From Castellaniella defragrans (GTDB taxonomy: Bacteria; Pseudomonadota; Gammaproteobacteria; Burkholderiales; Burkholderiaceae_B), in the NCBI RefSeq assembly GCF_014203015.1, contig NZ_JACHIB010000012.1:62001-126000 (forward strand): a stretch of DNA of 64,000 bases, read 5' to 3'. A model generated the notes under the pieces. It was not told where the DNA came from. It worked only from the letters and a program-made list of their open reading frames with translations, and ran no database searches. A program made the position numbers and the translations under genes. Shown piece by piece: positions 1 through 9,937 of this stretch. How positions within the stretch are numbered: position 1 is the first letter of the stretch; every line of letters starts with the position of its first letter.

Positions 1-405
1 CGTCAGGTACGCGCTCGTTGCCCGGTCCGACTGGTACAGGCGGCCGGTCCGCGGATCCACCCACTCCAGCCCGATGGGCCGATGCGCCGCTCCCTGCAGG
101 CGGACGGCAAGGCGCCCCGCGGACAGCTGCAGCGGCGCCTGCTCATGGCAGGCGAGTGCCGGCCTCTCGAACCCGTCCAGGCTGTCGCGTTCGCGTCCGT
201 CCCAGGGCACATCCCGCCCCGGCACGGGGCTGATCGCCCACGTGCGCGGTTCCCGGAAGCCCTGCGCGGGCCGCCAGCTGAAACGCGCCATGGTGGGCGA
301 GAGGAACACCAGCCGCAGCTCTCCTCCGTCATCCAATATCGCCCGGGCGTCGGCATCCGCCGCGCCCGGGCTCATCTGCCAGCCTGCTGTCTTCAGTGGG
401 GTCAT
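1..405 (-). CDS. GH31 alpha-glucosidase, N-terminal part (runs off window)
   Basis: These are the first 135 codons of a gene that continues beyond base 1. The visible protein resembles the N-terminal mutarotase-like domain of family 31 glycoside hydrolases: a beta-rich stretch with LRLVFLSPTMARFSW near residue 35, then RPIGLEWVDPRTGRLYQSD near residue 120, which in this family comes just before the sugar-facing part of the domain. No catalytic residue is inside the window, so the activity is inferred. No signal peptide is seen, which suggests a cytoplasmic enzyme. The ATG at 405 is six bases after the stop of the upstream ABC ATPase gene, so the two are co-transcribed. The job would be hydrolysis of an imported alpha-glucoside. 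The family call is moderate because only the least conserved domain is visible. Confidence 0.6.
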   Translation of the reverse strand, partial: MTPLKTAGWQMSPGAADADARAILDDGGELRLVFLSPTMARFSWRPAQGFREPRTWAISPVPGRDVPWDGRERDSLDGFERPALACHEQAPLQLSAGRLAVRLQGAAHRPIGLEWVDPRTGRLYQSDRATSAYLT

Positions 406-411
406 AGGGTT

Positions 412-1458
<1,047 letters not shown>

Positions 1459-1488
1459 GCGCAGGTTCCTGAAAAAAAGCCGGACGGA

Positions 1489-1831
1489 TCACTTGACGCC
1501 GGCGCTTGCGATGCCGGCCGCGATGTAGCGCTGCAGGAAGGCGAACGCCGCCGTCACGGGGACGAGCGTGATGACGGTCATGGCCAGCAGATAATGCCAC
1601 TGCGTATTGAGCTCTCCCTGGAAGGAGTTGAGCGCCAATTGCAGCGTGAATACGTCGCTCTTCGACAGCACGATCAAGGGCAGAAGAAAGTCGTTCCAGC
1701 GCCACATCACGGAGAAGATGGCCAGCACGGCCAGCGCCGGCGCCGAAAGAGGCAGCATGATGCGCCAGTAGATGCGCCATTCGCTGGCATGGTCCATGCG
1801 CGCGGCCTCGAATGGAGCCGCCTGGAATCCG
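1489..1831 (-). pseudogene. Truncated MalG-type sugar ABC permease (C-terminal fragment)
   Basis: Reading leftward, an open frame of about 113 codons encodes only the end of a MalG-type permease. It contains the EAA loop that contacts the ATPase (PFEAARMDHASEWRIYWRIM), then two or three hydrophobic segments ending IASAGVK. The family normally has about 280 residues and six membrane segments, so over half is missing. An in-frame stop (TAG) lies about 12 codons before the EAA loop, at about 1835, and nothing upstream resembles a permease. The first ATG in the fragment (1797) lies inside the EAA loop and cannot start a working subunit. I call it a remnant left at a rearrangement junction. No MalF or solute-binding gene is present. 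Confidence 0.75.
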
Positions 1832-1948
1832 CCCTAAGGTACGACGATAGGCAAGACGCGCGTCATTCCATGGCATAGTGAATTCCCGCTGGCCCCCATC
1901 CGCCCCAAGCCAAGTACACTATCAGGGAATATCGCCTCGCCATCCGCC
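1832..1948. other. Junction between sugar-uptake remnant and smg
   Basis: These 117 bases join the broken permease gene to smg. No coding remnant of dprA, which precedes smg in many betaproteobacteria, is recognisable. A possible -10 element (TACACT) lies about 35 bases before the smg start. The stretch is the likely breakpoint of a deletion or insertion; no transposon end is visible. Confidence 0.4.
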
Positions 1949-2416
1949 ATGTACGACATCCTGGTTTATCTCTTCGAGAACTACTACACGCCGCAGGCCT
2001 GCCCGCGCGCCGAGGTCCTGGCCAGCAAGCTGGCGGCCGCCGGGTTCGAGCACGAAGACATCGACGACGCGCTGAACTGGCTGCGCGACCTGGCCAGCAC
2101 CACCGAGCGCTGCCTGCCGCTGGCCGTCATGCGCGACGCCCAGCGCGACGCCGCGCGCGTCTACACCGACGAGGAATACGCCGCGCTGGGCACCGAGGCC
2201 ATCGGCTTCATCAGCTTCCTGGAGAATTCCGGCAGCCTGTCCCCGGTGCTGCGCGAGATCCTGATCGAGGCGGCCCAGGCGGCCGACCACTCGCCGCTGT
2301 CCCTGGCCGAGATCAAGGTCCTGGCGCTGATGGTCCTCTGGAGCCAGGAGGCCGAGGTGGACCACCTGGTGTTCGAGGAACTGCTGACCGACGACGAAGG
2401 CCGGCAGTCCCACTGA
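1949..2416 (+). CDS. smg: Smg/DUF494 family protein
   Basis: This 155-residue acidic protein matches the Smg (DUF494) family over its full length, starting [13 protein letters not shown] and rich in alpha helix. The family is widespread in beta- and gammaproteobacteria and usually sits beside dprA and a type IA topoisomerase gene; its biochemical role is not established. Two hydrophobic helices near 70-125 ([23 protein letters not shown]) look like a protein-interaction core, and there is no signal peptide or membrane segment. Here dprA is missing upstream and topB lies 11.4 kb downstream rather than next door, so the usual neighbourhood is interrupted on both sides. Confidence 0.9.
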   Translation: MYDILVYLFENYYTPQACPRAEVLASKLAAAGFEHEDIDDALNWLRDLASTTERCLPLAVMRDAQRDAARVYTDEEYAALGTEAIGFISFLENSGSLSPVLREILIEAAQAADHSPLSLAEIKVLALMVLWSQEAEVDHLVFEELLTDDEGRQSH

Positions 2417-2496
2417 GCCCTCCGTCCCGGACGGCCCAGGCGCCCTGCCGCGCGCCACCGGCCGCCGGCCTTCCGCTCCCGGCCCCCCCGCCCCCG

Positions 2497-3498
2497 ATGA
2501 CCCAGCCGAACGAATCCGCCGCCCCGCCGGACGCGGCGCGGCCCGCCGCGGCGGCGGGCGGGCCCGCGTACGTGGGCCGCTTCGCGCCCAGCCCCAGCGG
2601 CCCCCTGCACGCCGGCTCGCTGGTCGCGGCCCTGGCCAGCTACCTGGACGCCCGCGCGCACCGCGGCCGCTGGCTGCTGCGCATCGAGGACATCGACGAG
2701 CCCCGCACCGTGCCCGGCGCCGACCGCGTCATCCTGCGGCAGCTGGAGGCCCTGGGCCTGCGCTGGGACGGCGAGCCCGTGTGGCAGACGCGGCGCCATC
2801 CCCTGTACGGGCGCGCGTTCGCCCGGCTGCGGGCCGCCGGGCGCGTCTACGGCTGCGCCTGCGTGCGGCGCGAGCTGCCGCCCGGCCCCTATCCCGGCAC
2901 CTGCCGGCCGGCCGGCGCGCCACGGGACACACCGCAGGCATCCGCCGCAAACGCCGCTTTGCCGGCCGGCGCACCACCCCACCCCGCGCAGCGCCCCATC
3001 CGCAGCTGGCGCTTTCTCGTCGAACCGGGCGTGGAGACCTTCGTGGACCGCTGGCTGGGCCCGCAGTCCCAGGACGTGGCCGCCGAAGTCGGGGACTTCA
3101 TCGTCCGGCGCGCCGACGGCCTGTGGGCCTATCAGCTGGCCGTGGTGGTGGACGACGGCGAGCAGGGCGTCACCGACGTGGTGCGCGGCGCCGACCTGCT
3201 GGATTCCACGGCCCGCCAGCGGCAGCTGGCGCGCGCCCTGGGGCTGACCCCGCCGCGCGTGCTGCACGTGCCGCTGGTCGTGGATGCGCAGGGGCGCAAG
3301 CTGTCCAAGCAGAACCACGCGCCCGCGCTGGACGTGTCGCGCCCCCTGGACTGCCTGCGGACGGCCTGGCGGTCCCTGGGATTCGCCGAGCTGCCCGCCG
3401 CCACGCCGCAGGCCTTCTGGCCCGAGGCCACCGCGCAATGGGCGCGGCGCTTCGGGGCTGGCGGCCCGCACGGCGCGATGTCCTCTCCGCACCCCTAA
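2497..3498 (+). CDS. gluQ: Glutamyl-Q tRNA(Asp) synthetase
   Basis: This enzyme activates glutamate without tRNA and attaches it to the queuosine base at position 34 of tRNA(Asp). The 333-residue protein has the class I catalytic core of GluRS but no anticodon-binding domain, the hallmark of GluQRS. The HIGH-like element is SPSGPLHAG at 32-40, and the KMSKS equivalent is KLSKQN starting at 268. The zinc site is intact: Cys120, Cys122, Tyr132 and Cys136. A low-complexity Pro/Ala insert follows the zinc site (about 137-167), and both termini carry Ala/Pro-rich tails, so it is longer than the usual ~300 residues. It is the next gene after smg, 80 bases on. Confidence 0.93.
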   Translation: MTQPNESAAPPDAARPAAAAGGPAYVGRFAPSPSGPLHAGSLVAALASYLDARAHRGRWLLRIEDIDEPRTVPGADRVILRQLEALGLRWDGEPVWQTRRHPLYGRAFARLRAAGRVYGCACVRRELPPGPYPGTCRPAGAPRDTPQASAANAALPAGAPPHPAQRPIRSWRFLVEPGVETFVDRWLGPQSQDVAAEVGDFIVRRADGLWAYQLAVVVDDGEQGVTDVVRGADLLDSTARQRQLARALGLTPPRVLHVPLVVDAQGRKLSKQNHAPALDVSRPLDCLRTAWRSLGFAELPAATPQAFWPEATAQWARRFGAGGPHGAMSSPHP

Positions 3499-3598
3499 AT
3501 GTCCTCCCGGGATCTTATCGCGCACCGCCCGTCCGCGTAGCATGGCCCGCAACCATACGACCGGAATTGGGCCGGAAGCGGACCGGAGGGACACGGCA

Positions 3599-4558
3599 TT
3601 GAAGACACGCGCGCAACGGAAAATCCAGGTGGCCGTCATCGGCGCCGGCCTCATGGGGCGCGGCATCGCCCAGGTGTTCGCGGCGGCCGGCCACGAGACG
3701 GCCCTGGGCGACGCGGACGGAGACGTGCTGCGGGCGGCGCCCGGGCACATCGCCCGCAACCTGGAGCAGATGGGCGAGGAGCCCGGCGCGATCCTCGCCA
3801 GGCTGCGCCTGCGCGCCTCGCTGGACGAGGCCGTCGCCGGCGCCGGCATCGTCATCGAGGCGGCGCCCGAGCGGATCGAGCTCAAGCAGCGGCTCTTCGC
3901 CGACATCGCCGCCGCGGCCCCGCGGTCCGCGATCCTGGCGAGCAACACCTCCGTCATCCCGATCACCCGCATCGGGCAGGACCTCGATCCGCAGGCGCGT
4001 TCGCGCCTCGTGGGCACGCACTGGTGGAACCCGCCGCATCTCGTCCCGCTCGTCGAAGTCGTGCGCACCGATCACACGTCCGACGCCGTCTTCGAGGACA
4101 CCTTCGCGCTCCTGCGGGCGGCCGGGAAATCGCCGGTCAAGGTCCTGCAGGACGTGCCGGGGTTCATCGGCAACCGCCTGCAGCACGCGCTGTGGCGCGA
4201 GGCCATCGCCCTCGTCCAGCGCGGGGTGTGCGACGCGCAGACCATCGACCAGGTCGTCAAGCAGAGCTTCGGGATGCGGCTGCCCGTGCTGGGGCCGATG
4301 GAGAACGCGGACCTCGTGGGGCTCGAACTGACCCGCGAGGTCCACCGCATCCTCTTTCCCGACCTGGACGGCGGCAAGGAGCCCTCGCCGCTCCTTGGCG
4401 AGCTGCTCGGCCGGGGCCACCTGGGCATGCGGACCGGCCGGGGCCTGCGCGCCTGGACGCCCGCGCAGGCCGAGGCGGCGCGGGAGCGGCTGGCGCTGCA
4501 CCTGATCGCGCTGCGGGCGTCGGCGCCGCCCGCGGACCCGGAGGCCGGGCCGGCGTGA
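3599..4558 (+). CDS. 3-hydroxyacyl-CoA dehydrogenase family protein
   Basis: This NAD-dependent dehydrogenase of about 319 residues has an N-terminal Rossmann domain with GAGLMGRG near residue 13 and the catalytic-histidine motif GTHWWNPPHLVPLVEVV. A helical C-terminal domain follows, with the family signature DVPGFIGNRL. It would oxidise the beta-hydroxyl of a 3-hydroxyacyl-CoA or of a free hydroxy acid; related short members include L-carnitine dehydrogenase and lambda-crystallin. I chose the TTG at 3599 because GGAGGG lies eight bases before it. An in-frame ATG at 3542 would add 19 residues that look unlike the family start. A BKACE gene in the same region makes a beta-hydroxy acid to beta-keto acid step plausible. 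Confidence 0.8.
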   Translation: MKTRAQRKIQVAVIGAGLMGRGIAQVFAAAGHETALGDADGDVLRAAPGHIARNLEQMGEEPGAILARLRLRASLDEAVAGAGIVIEAAPERIELKQRLFADIAAAAPRSAILASNTSVIPITRIGQDLDPQARSRLVGTHWWNPPHLVPLVEVVRTDHTSDAVFEDTFALLRAAGKSPVKVLQDVPGFIGNRLQHALWREAIALVQRGVCDAQTIDQVVKQSFGMRLPVLGPMENADLVGLELTREVHRILFPDLDGGKEPSPLLGELLGRGHLGMRTGRGLRAWTPAQAEAARERLALHLIALRASAPPADPEAGPA

Positions 4559-4583
4559 GACCGGGCCGGAGGGCGCGGCCGCG

Positions 4584-5624
4584 CTAGTCCGGATCCGCGG
4601 CCTGCCGGTATTCCCGCGTCGTCTTGCCCGTCCAGCGCTTGAAGGCGCGGCGGAAGTTGGTGGGCTCGGAGAATCCCAGCAGCAGGGCGATGTCGTCGCC
4701 GTTCATCTCGGTGGTGCGCACGTATTCCACCGCCAGGGAGGAGCGCACGTCGTCCAGGATCGCCGAAAAGGAGGTGCCTTCCGCGCGCAGGTGCCGCCGC
4801 AGGTTGCGCGAGGTCATGCCCAGCTGGGCCGCGATCGCCTCCATGCCGGGGAACTCCCCGGGCCGGCGCAGCAGGCGCTGGTAGACCTCGCCCGCCATGC
4901 CCGCCAGGGTCCTGGCGTTGCTGATGAGGCCTTCGCAGGTCTGCTGCAGCACGGCCGCCGTCAGCCGGTGCGCCAGCAGGGGGCGCTGGTCCAGGATGGC
5001 CGCATCGTAGTGCAGCTCGCATTGCGCATGGCCGAATTCGCAGGGGCAGCCCAGGAAGCGCTCGTAGATCGCGGCATGGGCGGGCGCCGCGTACGAGAAA
5101 TACGCCTTGACGGGAAAGCAGGGCCGGCCGAACACGTCCTGCAGATGCGTCACGTGCTGGGTGTACTGCTGCTCGATCAGGAAGCGGCGGATGTCCGGCG
5201 ATTCGTTGCACACGATCGCATCGGGAAAGGTCCAGACCGCCCGGCCGTCCCGCTCCGCCCACTCGATGGTGAGGGTCGGCGTGGCCAGCGAGTGGTATTT
5301 CACGCCCAGCAGGAAGTAATCGCGCATCTGCAGGCACGACATGAGGGCATAGCCGTACATGCCATAGGCGGAGAGATGCAGCCGCGAACCCGTCAGGAAC
5401 GGCGTGGCGGGGTCGGCCGACAGGGCCAGGGCATTGCCGCAGACTTCCACGTACTGCCGGATCGACGTGAGCGCCGTGGCGTCGTAGATGCGGTTCTCGT
5501 CCACCCCGGTGCCCTGCAGGCTGCGCGCCGGCGGAATCCCCTGCTCGGCCAGCACCTCCACCAGGGCGGCGATCTTGTAGGGCGCGTAGATGCGTTCGTT
5601 ATAGGCGGGCGGGCGGTTTCGCAT
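4584..5624 (-). CDS. AraC-family transcriptional regulator
   Basis: This regulator of about 346 residues has an N-terminal effector domain of the 'arabinose-binding-like' type (PF12625-like) and a C-terminal AraC double helix-turn-helix. The latter shows MEAIAAQLGMTSRNLRRHL and IALLLGFSEPTNFRRAFKRW. Such proteins usually activate a nearby catabolic operon on binding a small acid or amine. It is divergent from the SDR pair starting at 5807 and convergent with the dehydrogenase ending at 4558. The 180-base gap to 5807 is therefore a candidate two-way promoter. The ATG at 5624 fits the usual domain start; an upstream ATG at 5678 would add 18 residues and has no ribosome-binding site. Confidence 0.85.
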   Translation of the reverse strand: MRNRPPAYNERIYAPYKIAALVEVLAEQGIPPARSLQGTGVDENRIYDATALTSIRQYVEVCGNALALSADPATPFLTGSRLHLSAYGMYGYALMSCLQMRDYFLLGVKYHSLATPTLTIEWAERDGRAVWTFPDAIVCNESPDIRRFLIEQQYTQHVTHLQDVFGRPCFPVKAYFSYAAPAHAAIYERFLGCPCEFGHAQCELHYDAAILDQRPLLAHRLTAAVLQQTCEGLISNARTLAGMAGEVYQRLLRRPGEFPGMEAIAAQLGMTSRNLRRHLRAEGTSFSAILDDVRSSLAVEYVRTTEMNGDDIALLLGFSEPTNFRRAFKRWTGKTTREYRQAADPD

Positions 5625-5806
5625 GGTGAACGGTGTTTCCGATGAAGATATGCGGGCGTCCGGAATCGATCTTATCATCCATCCGGGAGTCGATTACTCT
5701 TTCCCGAGGGCCGCGCGCGGCCTGCGCCGGCAGGCCGGGGCAGGCACGGCCATGCGGGCACATCCATACAGGCACATTCCACACAGGTCGGGAGACGAGG
5801 ATCAGC

Positions 5807-6547
5807 ATGAAACTACAAGGCAAGGTGGCACTGATTACCGGCGCCGCACGCGGAATCGGCGCGGCAACCGCACTCAGGTTCGCCCAGGAAGGCGCCGCCG
5901 TCGTCGCGTGCGACGTCCACGAGGACGCCGTGCGGCACACCCTCGACGGCTGCCGCGGCGCCGGGGCGACCGCCATCGGGCTGGCGGCCGACGTCACCGA
6001 CCGAGCCTGCATGGGACAAGCGGTCGACGCCATCCTGGCGCGGTTCGGCCGGATCGACATCCTGGTGAACAACGCCGGCATCACGCGCGACGCCCGCTTC
6101 GAGAAAATGACCGAGGCGCAATTCGACGCCGTGATCGACGTCAACCTGAAAGGCGTCTTCAATGCCGCCCAGGCCGTCGTCCCCGGCATGATCGAACGGG
6201 GCAGCGGCGTCATCCTGAACGCCAGCTCCGTGGTCGGACTCTACGGCAACTTCGGCCAGACCAACTACGTGGCCGCCAAATCCGGCGTCATCGGCTTCAC
6301 CCGGACCTGGTGCCGCGAACTGGGCCCCAAGGGCATCCGGGTGAACGCCGTGGCGCCCGGCTTCATCCAGACGCCCATGCTCGACAGCGTGCCGGACAGC
6401 GTGCTGACGCGCATGAGCGAGCAGGTCCCGCTGCGCCGCCTCGGCCAGCCCGAAGAAGTCGCCCATCTCTACGCCTTCCTGGCCAGCGACGAGGCCAGCT
6501 ACATCAACGGCGCGGTGATCGAGGTCACCGGCGGACTGAGGATCTGA
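5807..6547 (+). CDS. SDR-family oxidoreductase (FabG-like)
   Basis: This classical short-chain dehydrogenase has 246 residues: cofactor motif TGAARGIG near 12-19, NNAG near 86-89, and the Ser-Tyr-Lys active site in NASSVVG and YVAAK. An acidic residue after beta-2 (CDVHED) favours NAD(H) over NADP(H). The ATG at 5807 follows a purine-rich stretch (GGGAGACGAGG). It is almost joined to a second SDR (one base between stop and next start), so the two form an operon opposite an AraC regulator. The substrate is unknown; oxidation of a secondary alcohol in the beta-hydroxy/beta-keto acid route of this region is the simplest reading. Confidence 0.85.
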   Translation: MKLQGKVALITGAARGIGAATALRFAQEGAAVVACDVHEDAVRHTLDGCRGAGATAIGLAADVTDRACMGQAVDAILARFGRIDILVNNAGITRDARFEKMTEAQFDAVIDVNLKGVFNAAQAVVPGMIERGSGVILNASSVVGLYGNFGQTNYVAAKSGVIGFTRTWCRELGPKGIRVNAVAPGFIQTPMLDSVPDSVLTRMSEQVPLRRLGQPEEVAHLYAFLASDEASYINGAVIEVTGGLRI

Positions 6548-6548
6548 C

Positions 6549-7340
<792 letters not shown>

Positions 7341-7389
7341 TACCGGCAGGCCGACATCCGCTTCCGCAAACCCGCCTCCGCAAGCCCGG

Positions 7390-7403
7390 GGGCCCGCGGG
7401 CCC
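7390..7403. terminator. GC-rich palindrome between convergent genes
   Basis: A perfect 14-base palindrome (GGGCCCGCGGGCCC) lies between the convergent SDR and BKACE genes. It could fold on either transcript, but no T-run follows it, so a terminator role is only suggested by position. Confidence 0.25.
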
Positions 7404-7472
7404 GGGGCCTGGGCGCGCGCCACCTCGCAGTGCGCCGTCCGGCCCGGCCCCGGAAGCCGGCCCGGACCCGCA

Positions 7473-8414
7473 CTAGAAACCCACGGCGCCGGCCCCCTTC
7501 AGCCCCAGCATGTCCCGCACCTCGCGGGGCGTGGCGATCTCCAGCGACAGCTCCTCCAGGATGCGGCGGATCTTGCGCACCTGTTCCGCATTCGAGGGCG
7601 CCAGCTCGCCGCGCGACAGGAACAGGCTGTCCTCCAGCCCCACGCGGACGTTCCCGCCCATGACCGCCGACATCGTGGCCAGGGCCATCTGGTGCCGGCC
7701 CGCGCCCAGGACGGAAAAGCGGTAGTTCTCCCGGCCGAACAGATGGTCGGCGACGCCGCGCATGTGCGCCAGGTTGGCCGGATCCGCGCCGATGCCGCCC
7801 AGCACGCCGAAGATGAACTGGATGAACAGCGGGGCCTGCACCAGCCCCTCGTCCACGAAGTAGGCCAGGTTGTAGAGATGCCCCACGTCGTAGCACTCGA
7901 ACTCGAAGCGCGTGCCGTGGGCCTGTCCCAGGGTCCGCAGGATGTGCGCGATGTCCTTGAACGAGTTGCGGAAGATCTGATCTTCCATGCCCTCGACGTA
8001 GGGCTTTTCCCAGTCGTGCTTCCATTCGCCGATGCGGCGCGCGACGGGATGGATGGAGAAATTCATCGAGCCCATGTTCAGGGAGCACATCTCGGGCCTG
8101 GCCTGCAGCGGATACGCCAGGCGCTCGGCCAGGCTCATGCGCGTCGTGCCCCCCGTCGTGATGTTGATGACGGCGTCGGTGGCCGCCTTGATCCGCGGCA
8201 CGAAACGCGCGAAGACCGCCGGGTCGGGCGTGGGCCGGCCGTCGGCCGGGTCGCGCGCATGCAGGTGCAGGATGGCGGCGCCCGCCTCGGCCGCCTCGAC
8301 GGCCTGCGCCTCGATCTGTTCCGGCGTCAGGGGCAGGTGCGGCGACATCGACGGCGTATGGATGCCGCCGGTGACGGCGCAGGTGATGATGACCTTGTCA
8401 TGCTTGCGTTTCAT
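7473..8414 (-). CDS. BKACE (DUF849) beta-keto acid cleavage enzyme
   Basis: The BKACE family condenses a beta-keto acid with acetyl-CoA to give acetoacetate and a new acyl-CoA; the best-known members act on 3-keto-5-aminohexanoate and dehydrocarnitine. This 313-residue TIM-barrel protein has the zinc histidines in HLHARDP near residue 50, the loop ITTGGTTRMS, CSLNMGSMNF and the glutamate in VRVGLEDSLF. I start it at the ATG at 8414, preceded by GGAAACGG; the frame stays open to 8456 without support. It is the last gene of the livKHMGF operon (45 bases after livF), so its substrate is probably what that transporter brings in. Which beta-keto acid is used cannot be read from the sequence. Confidence 0.88.
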   Translation of the reverse strand: MKRKHDKVIITCAVTGGIHTPSMSPHLPLTPEQIEAQAVEAAEAGAAILHLHARDPADGRPTPDPAVFARFVPRIKAATDAVINITTGGTTRMSLAERLAYPLQARPEMCSLNMGSMNFSIHPVARRIGEWKHDWEKPYVEGMEDQIFRNSFKDIAHILRTLGQAHGTRFEFECYDVGHLYNLAYFVDEGLVQAPLFIQFIFGVLGGIGADPANLAHMRGVADHLFGRENYRFSVLGAGRHQMALATMSAVMGGNVRVGLEDSLFLSRGELAPSNAEQVRKIRRILEELSLEIATPREVRDMLGLKGAGAVGF

Positions 8415-8459
8415 GTTTCCGTTTCCATGCATCTGCGCGGCCCCGCGGGGCCGCAAGGT

Positions 8460-9185
8460 TCAAACCGCCAGCCATTGCGCGAGCAGTTCGTCATTTCCGG
8501 CGATCTCCTGCGGCGCGCCCTCGCGCACGATCCGGCCATGGCCCATCACGCACATGCGCGTGGACACGCGCAGCGCGATGGTCAGCTTCTGCTCCACCAG
8601 GACGACCGACACGCCCCGCCGGTGGATGTCCTGGATGCAGTCGCTGACCGCGGCGACGATCTGCGGCGCCAGGCCCTCGGTGGGCTCGTCGATCAGCAGC
8701 ACCCGCGGGTTCCCGAGCAGCGACCGGCAGATCGTCAGCATCTGCTGCTCGCCGCCGGACAGGCTGCCCGCCAGGGTGCCGCGCCGTTCCTTCAGGCGGG
8801 GGAAATAGTCGAACATCTGCGCCACGGTCCAGGCGGGCACGCCCTCGGGGCAGGGCTGCTCGCCCATGCGCAGGTTCTCGTCGACCGTCAGGTTGGCGAA
8901 CACTTCGCGCGCCTCCGGCACGTAGGCGATCCCGGCGCGCGCGATCTCGTAGGGCCGCCGCCCGGCCAGGGCGCGGCCGCCGAGCGCGACCTCGCCCGAC
9001 GAGGGCGGCAGCAGCCCCATGATGGCCTTCAGCGTGGTGGACCGGCCCGAACCGTTGCGTCCGACCAGGCCGACGACCTCGCGCGGCCGCACGTCGAAGC
9101 TCACGCCGCGCAGGACGTGGCTCTTGCCGTAGTGCGCATGCAGGTCCCGGACGCTCAGCAGCGGCGTTTCCGTCGTCATGATCAT
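8460..9185 (-). CDS. livF: Branched-chain amino acid type ABC transporter ATPase LivF
   Basis: This 241-residue ATPase is the second of the two nucleotide-binding subunits of a Liv/HAAT importer. Walker A reads GRNGSGRST, with Arg in place of the usual Lys or Val before ST; the position equivalent to GK[ST] should be inspected. The signature is LSGGEQQML, and Walker B is VLLIDEPTEGL, the typical LivF wording. The start codon overlaps the livG stop by four bases (ATGA), showing translational coupling. The Lys-to-Arg change in Walker A (GSGRST for GSGKST) is unusual and could lower ATP hydrolysis or be tolerated beside a normal LivG. Confidence 0.9.
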   Translation of the reverse strand: MIMTTETPLLSVRDLHAHYGKSHVLRGVSFDVRPREVVGLVGRNGSGRSTTLKAIMGLLPPSSGEVALGGRALAGRRPYEIARAGIAYVPEAREVFANLTVDENLRMGEQPCPEGVPAWTVAQMFDYFPRLKERRGTLAGSLSGGEQQMLTICRSLLGNPRVLLIDEPTEGLAPQIVAAVSDCIQDIHRRGVSVVLVEQKLTIALRVSTRMCVMGHGRIVREGAPQEIAGNDELLAQWLAV

Positions 9186-9937
9186 GTCGTGGCCTCCTCG
9201 CCCAGATAGGCTTCCCTGACCCGGGGATCCGCGCGGATCTCCTCCGGCGTGCCGCTGGCGATCACCTCGCCGTAGACCAGCACGCTGATGCGGTCGCTGA
9301 GCGCGAACACGACCTCCATGTCGTGCTCCACGATCAGCAGGGCGCGCCCCTCCGTCACCTCGCGGATGAGCGCCGTGGTGTAGCCCGTCTCCTCGCGCGA
9401 CATGCCCGCCATGGGCTCGTCGAGCAGGATGATGCGGGGGTCCGACGCCAGCGTCATGGCGATTTCCAGCGAGCGCTGCTCGGAGTAGGACAGCTCCCCC
9501 GCCGCGGTGGCCGCCCGATGGGACAGCCGGACGCTTTCGAGCAGGGACTCGCTGCGCTCCCGCACGGGGCCGTTGCGGTCGATCAGACGCCAGAAGCAGT
9601 ATTGCAGGCCGTGCGACCGCATCACCGCCAGGCGGATGTTCTCGAAGACCGTCAATTGCGGAAAGAGATTGGTGATCTGGAACGACCGCGCCAGGCCGAG
9701 CCGGTTGACGGCCTGCGGACTGTGTCCGGCGATGGACCGGCCCGCCAGCCGGATTCCGCCCGCGCTCGGGCGCAGCTGGCCGGAAATGAGATGGAACAGC
9801 GTCGATTTGCCGGCCCCGTTGGGGCCGATGACCGCATGCCGTTCGTGCGCGCCCACCTCCAGGCTGACGCCGCGGATGATCTCCACCGGGCCGAAGGACT
9901 TGCGCACGCCGTCGAGGACGAGGACGGAAGGATTCAT
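9182..9937 (-). CDS. livG: Branched-chain amino acid type ABC transporter ATPase LivG
   Basis: This is the first ATPase subunit of the Liv importer, 251 residues. Walker A is the standard GPNGAGKST. The signature segment reads LSYSEQRSLEIAM rather than LSGGQ, which is normal for many LivG proteins, and Walker B is IILLDEPMAGM. The C-terminal tail DPRVREAYLGEE is the typical LivG ending. Its ATG overlaps the livM stop and its stop overlaps the livF ATG, so livM-livG-livF are translated as a coupled set. Confidence 0.92.
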   Translation of the reverse strand: MNPSVLVLDGVRKSFGPVEIIRGVSLEVGAHERHAVIGPNGAGKSTLFHLISGQLRPSAGGIRLAGRSIAGHSPQAVNRLGLARSFQITNLFPQLTVFENIRLAVMRSHGLQYCFWRLIDRNGPVRERSESLLESVRLSHRAATAAGELSYSEQRSLEIAMTLASDPRIILLDEPMAGMSREETGYTTALIREVTEGRALLIVEHDMEVVFALSDRISVLVYGEVIASGTPEEIRADPRVREAYLGEEATT

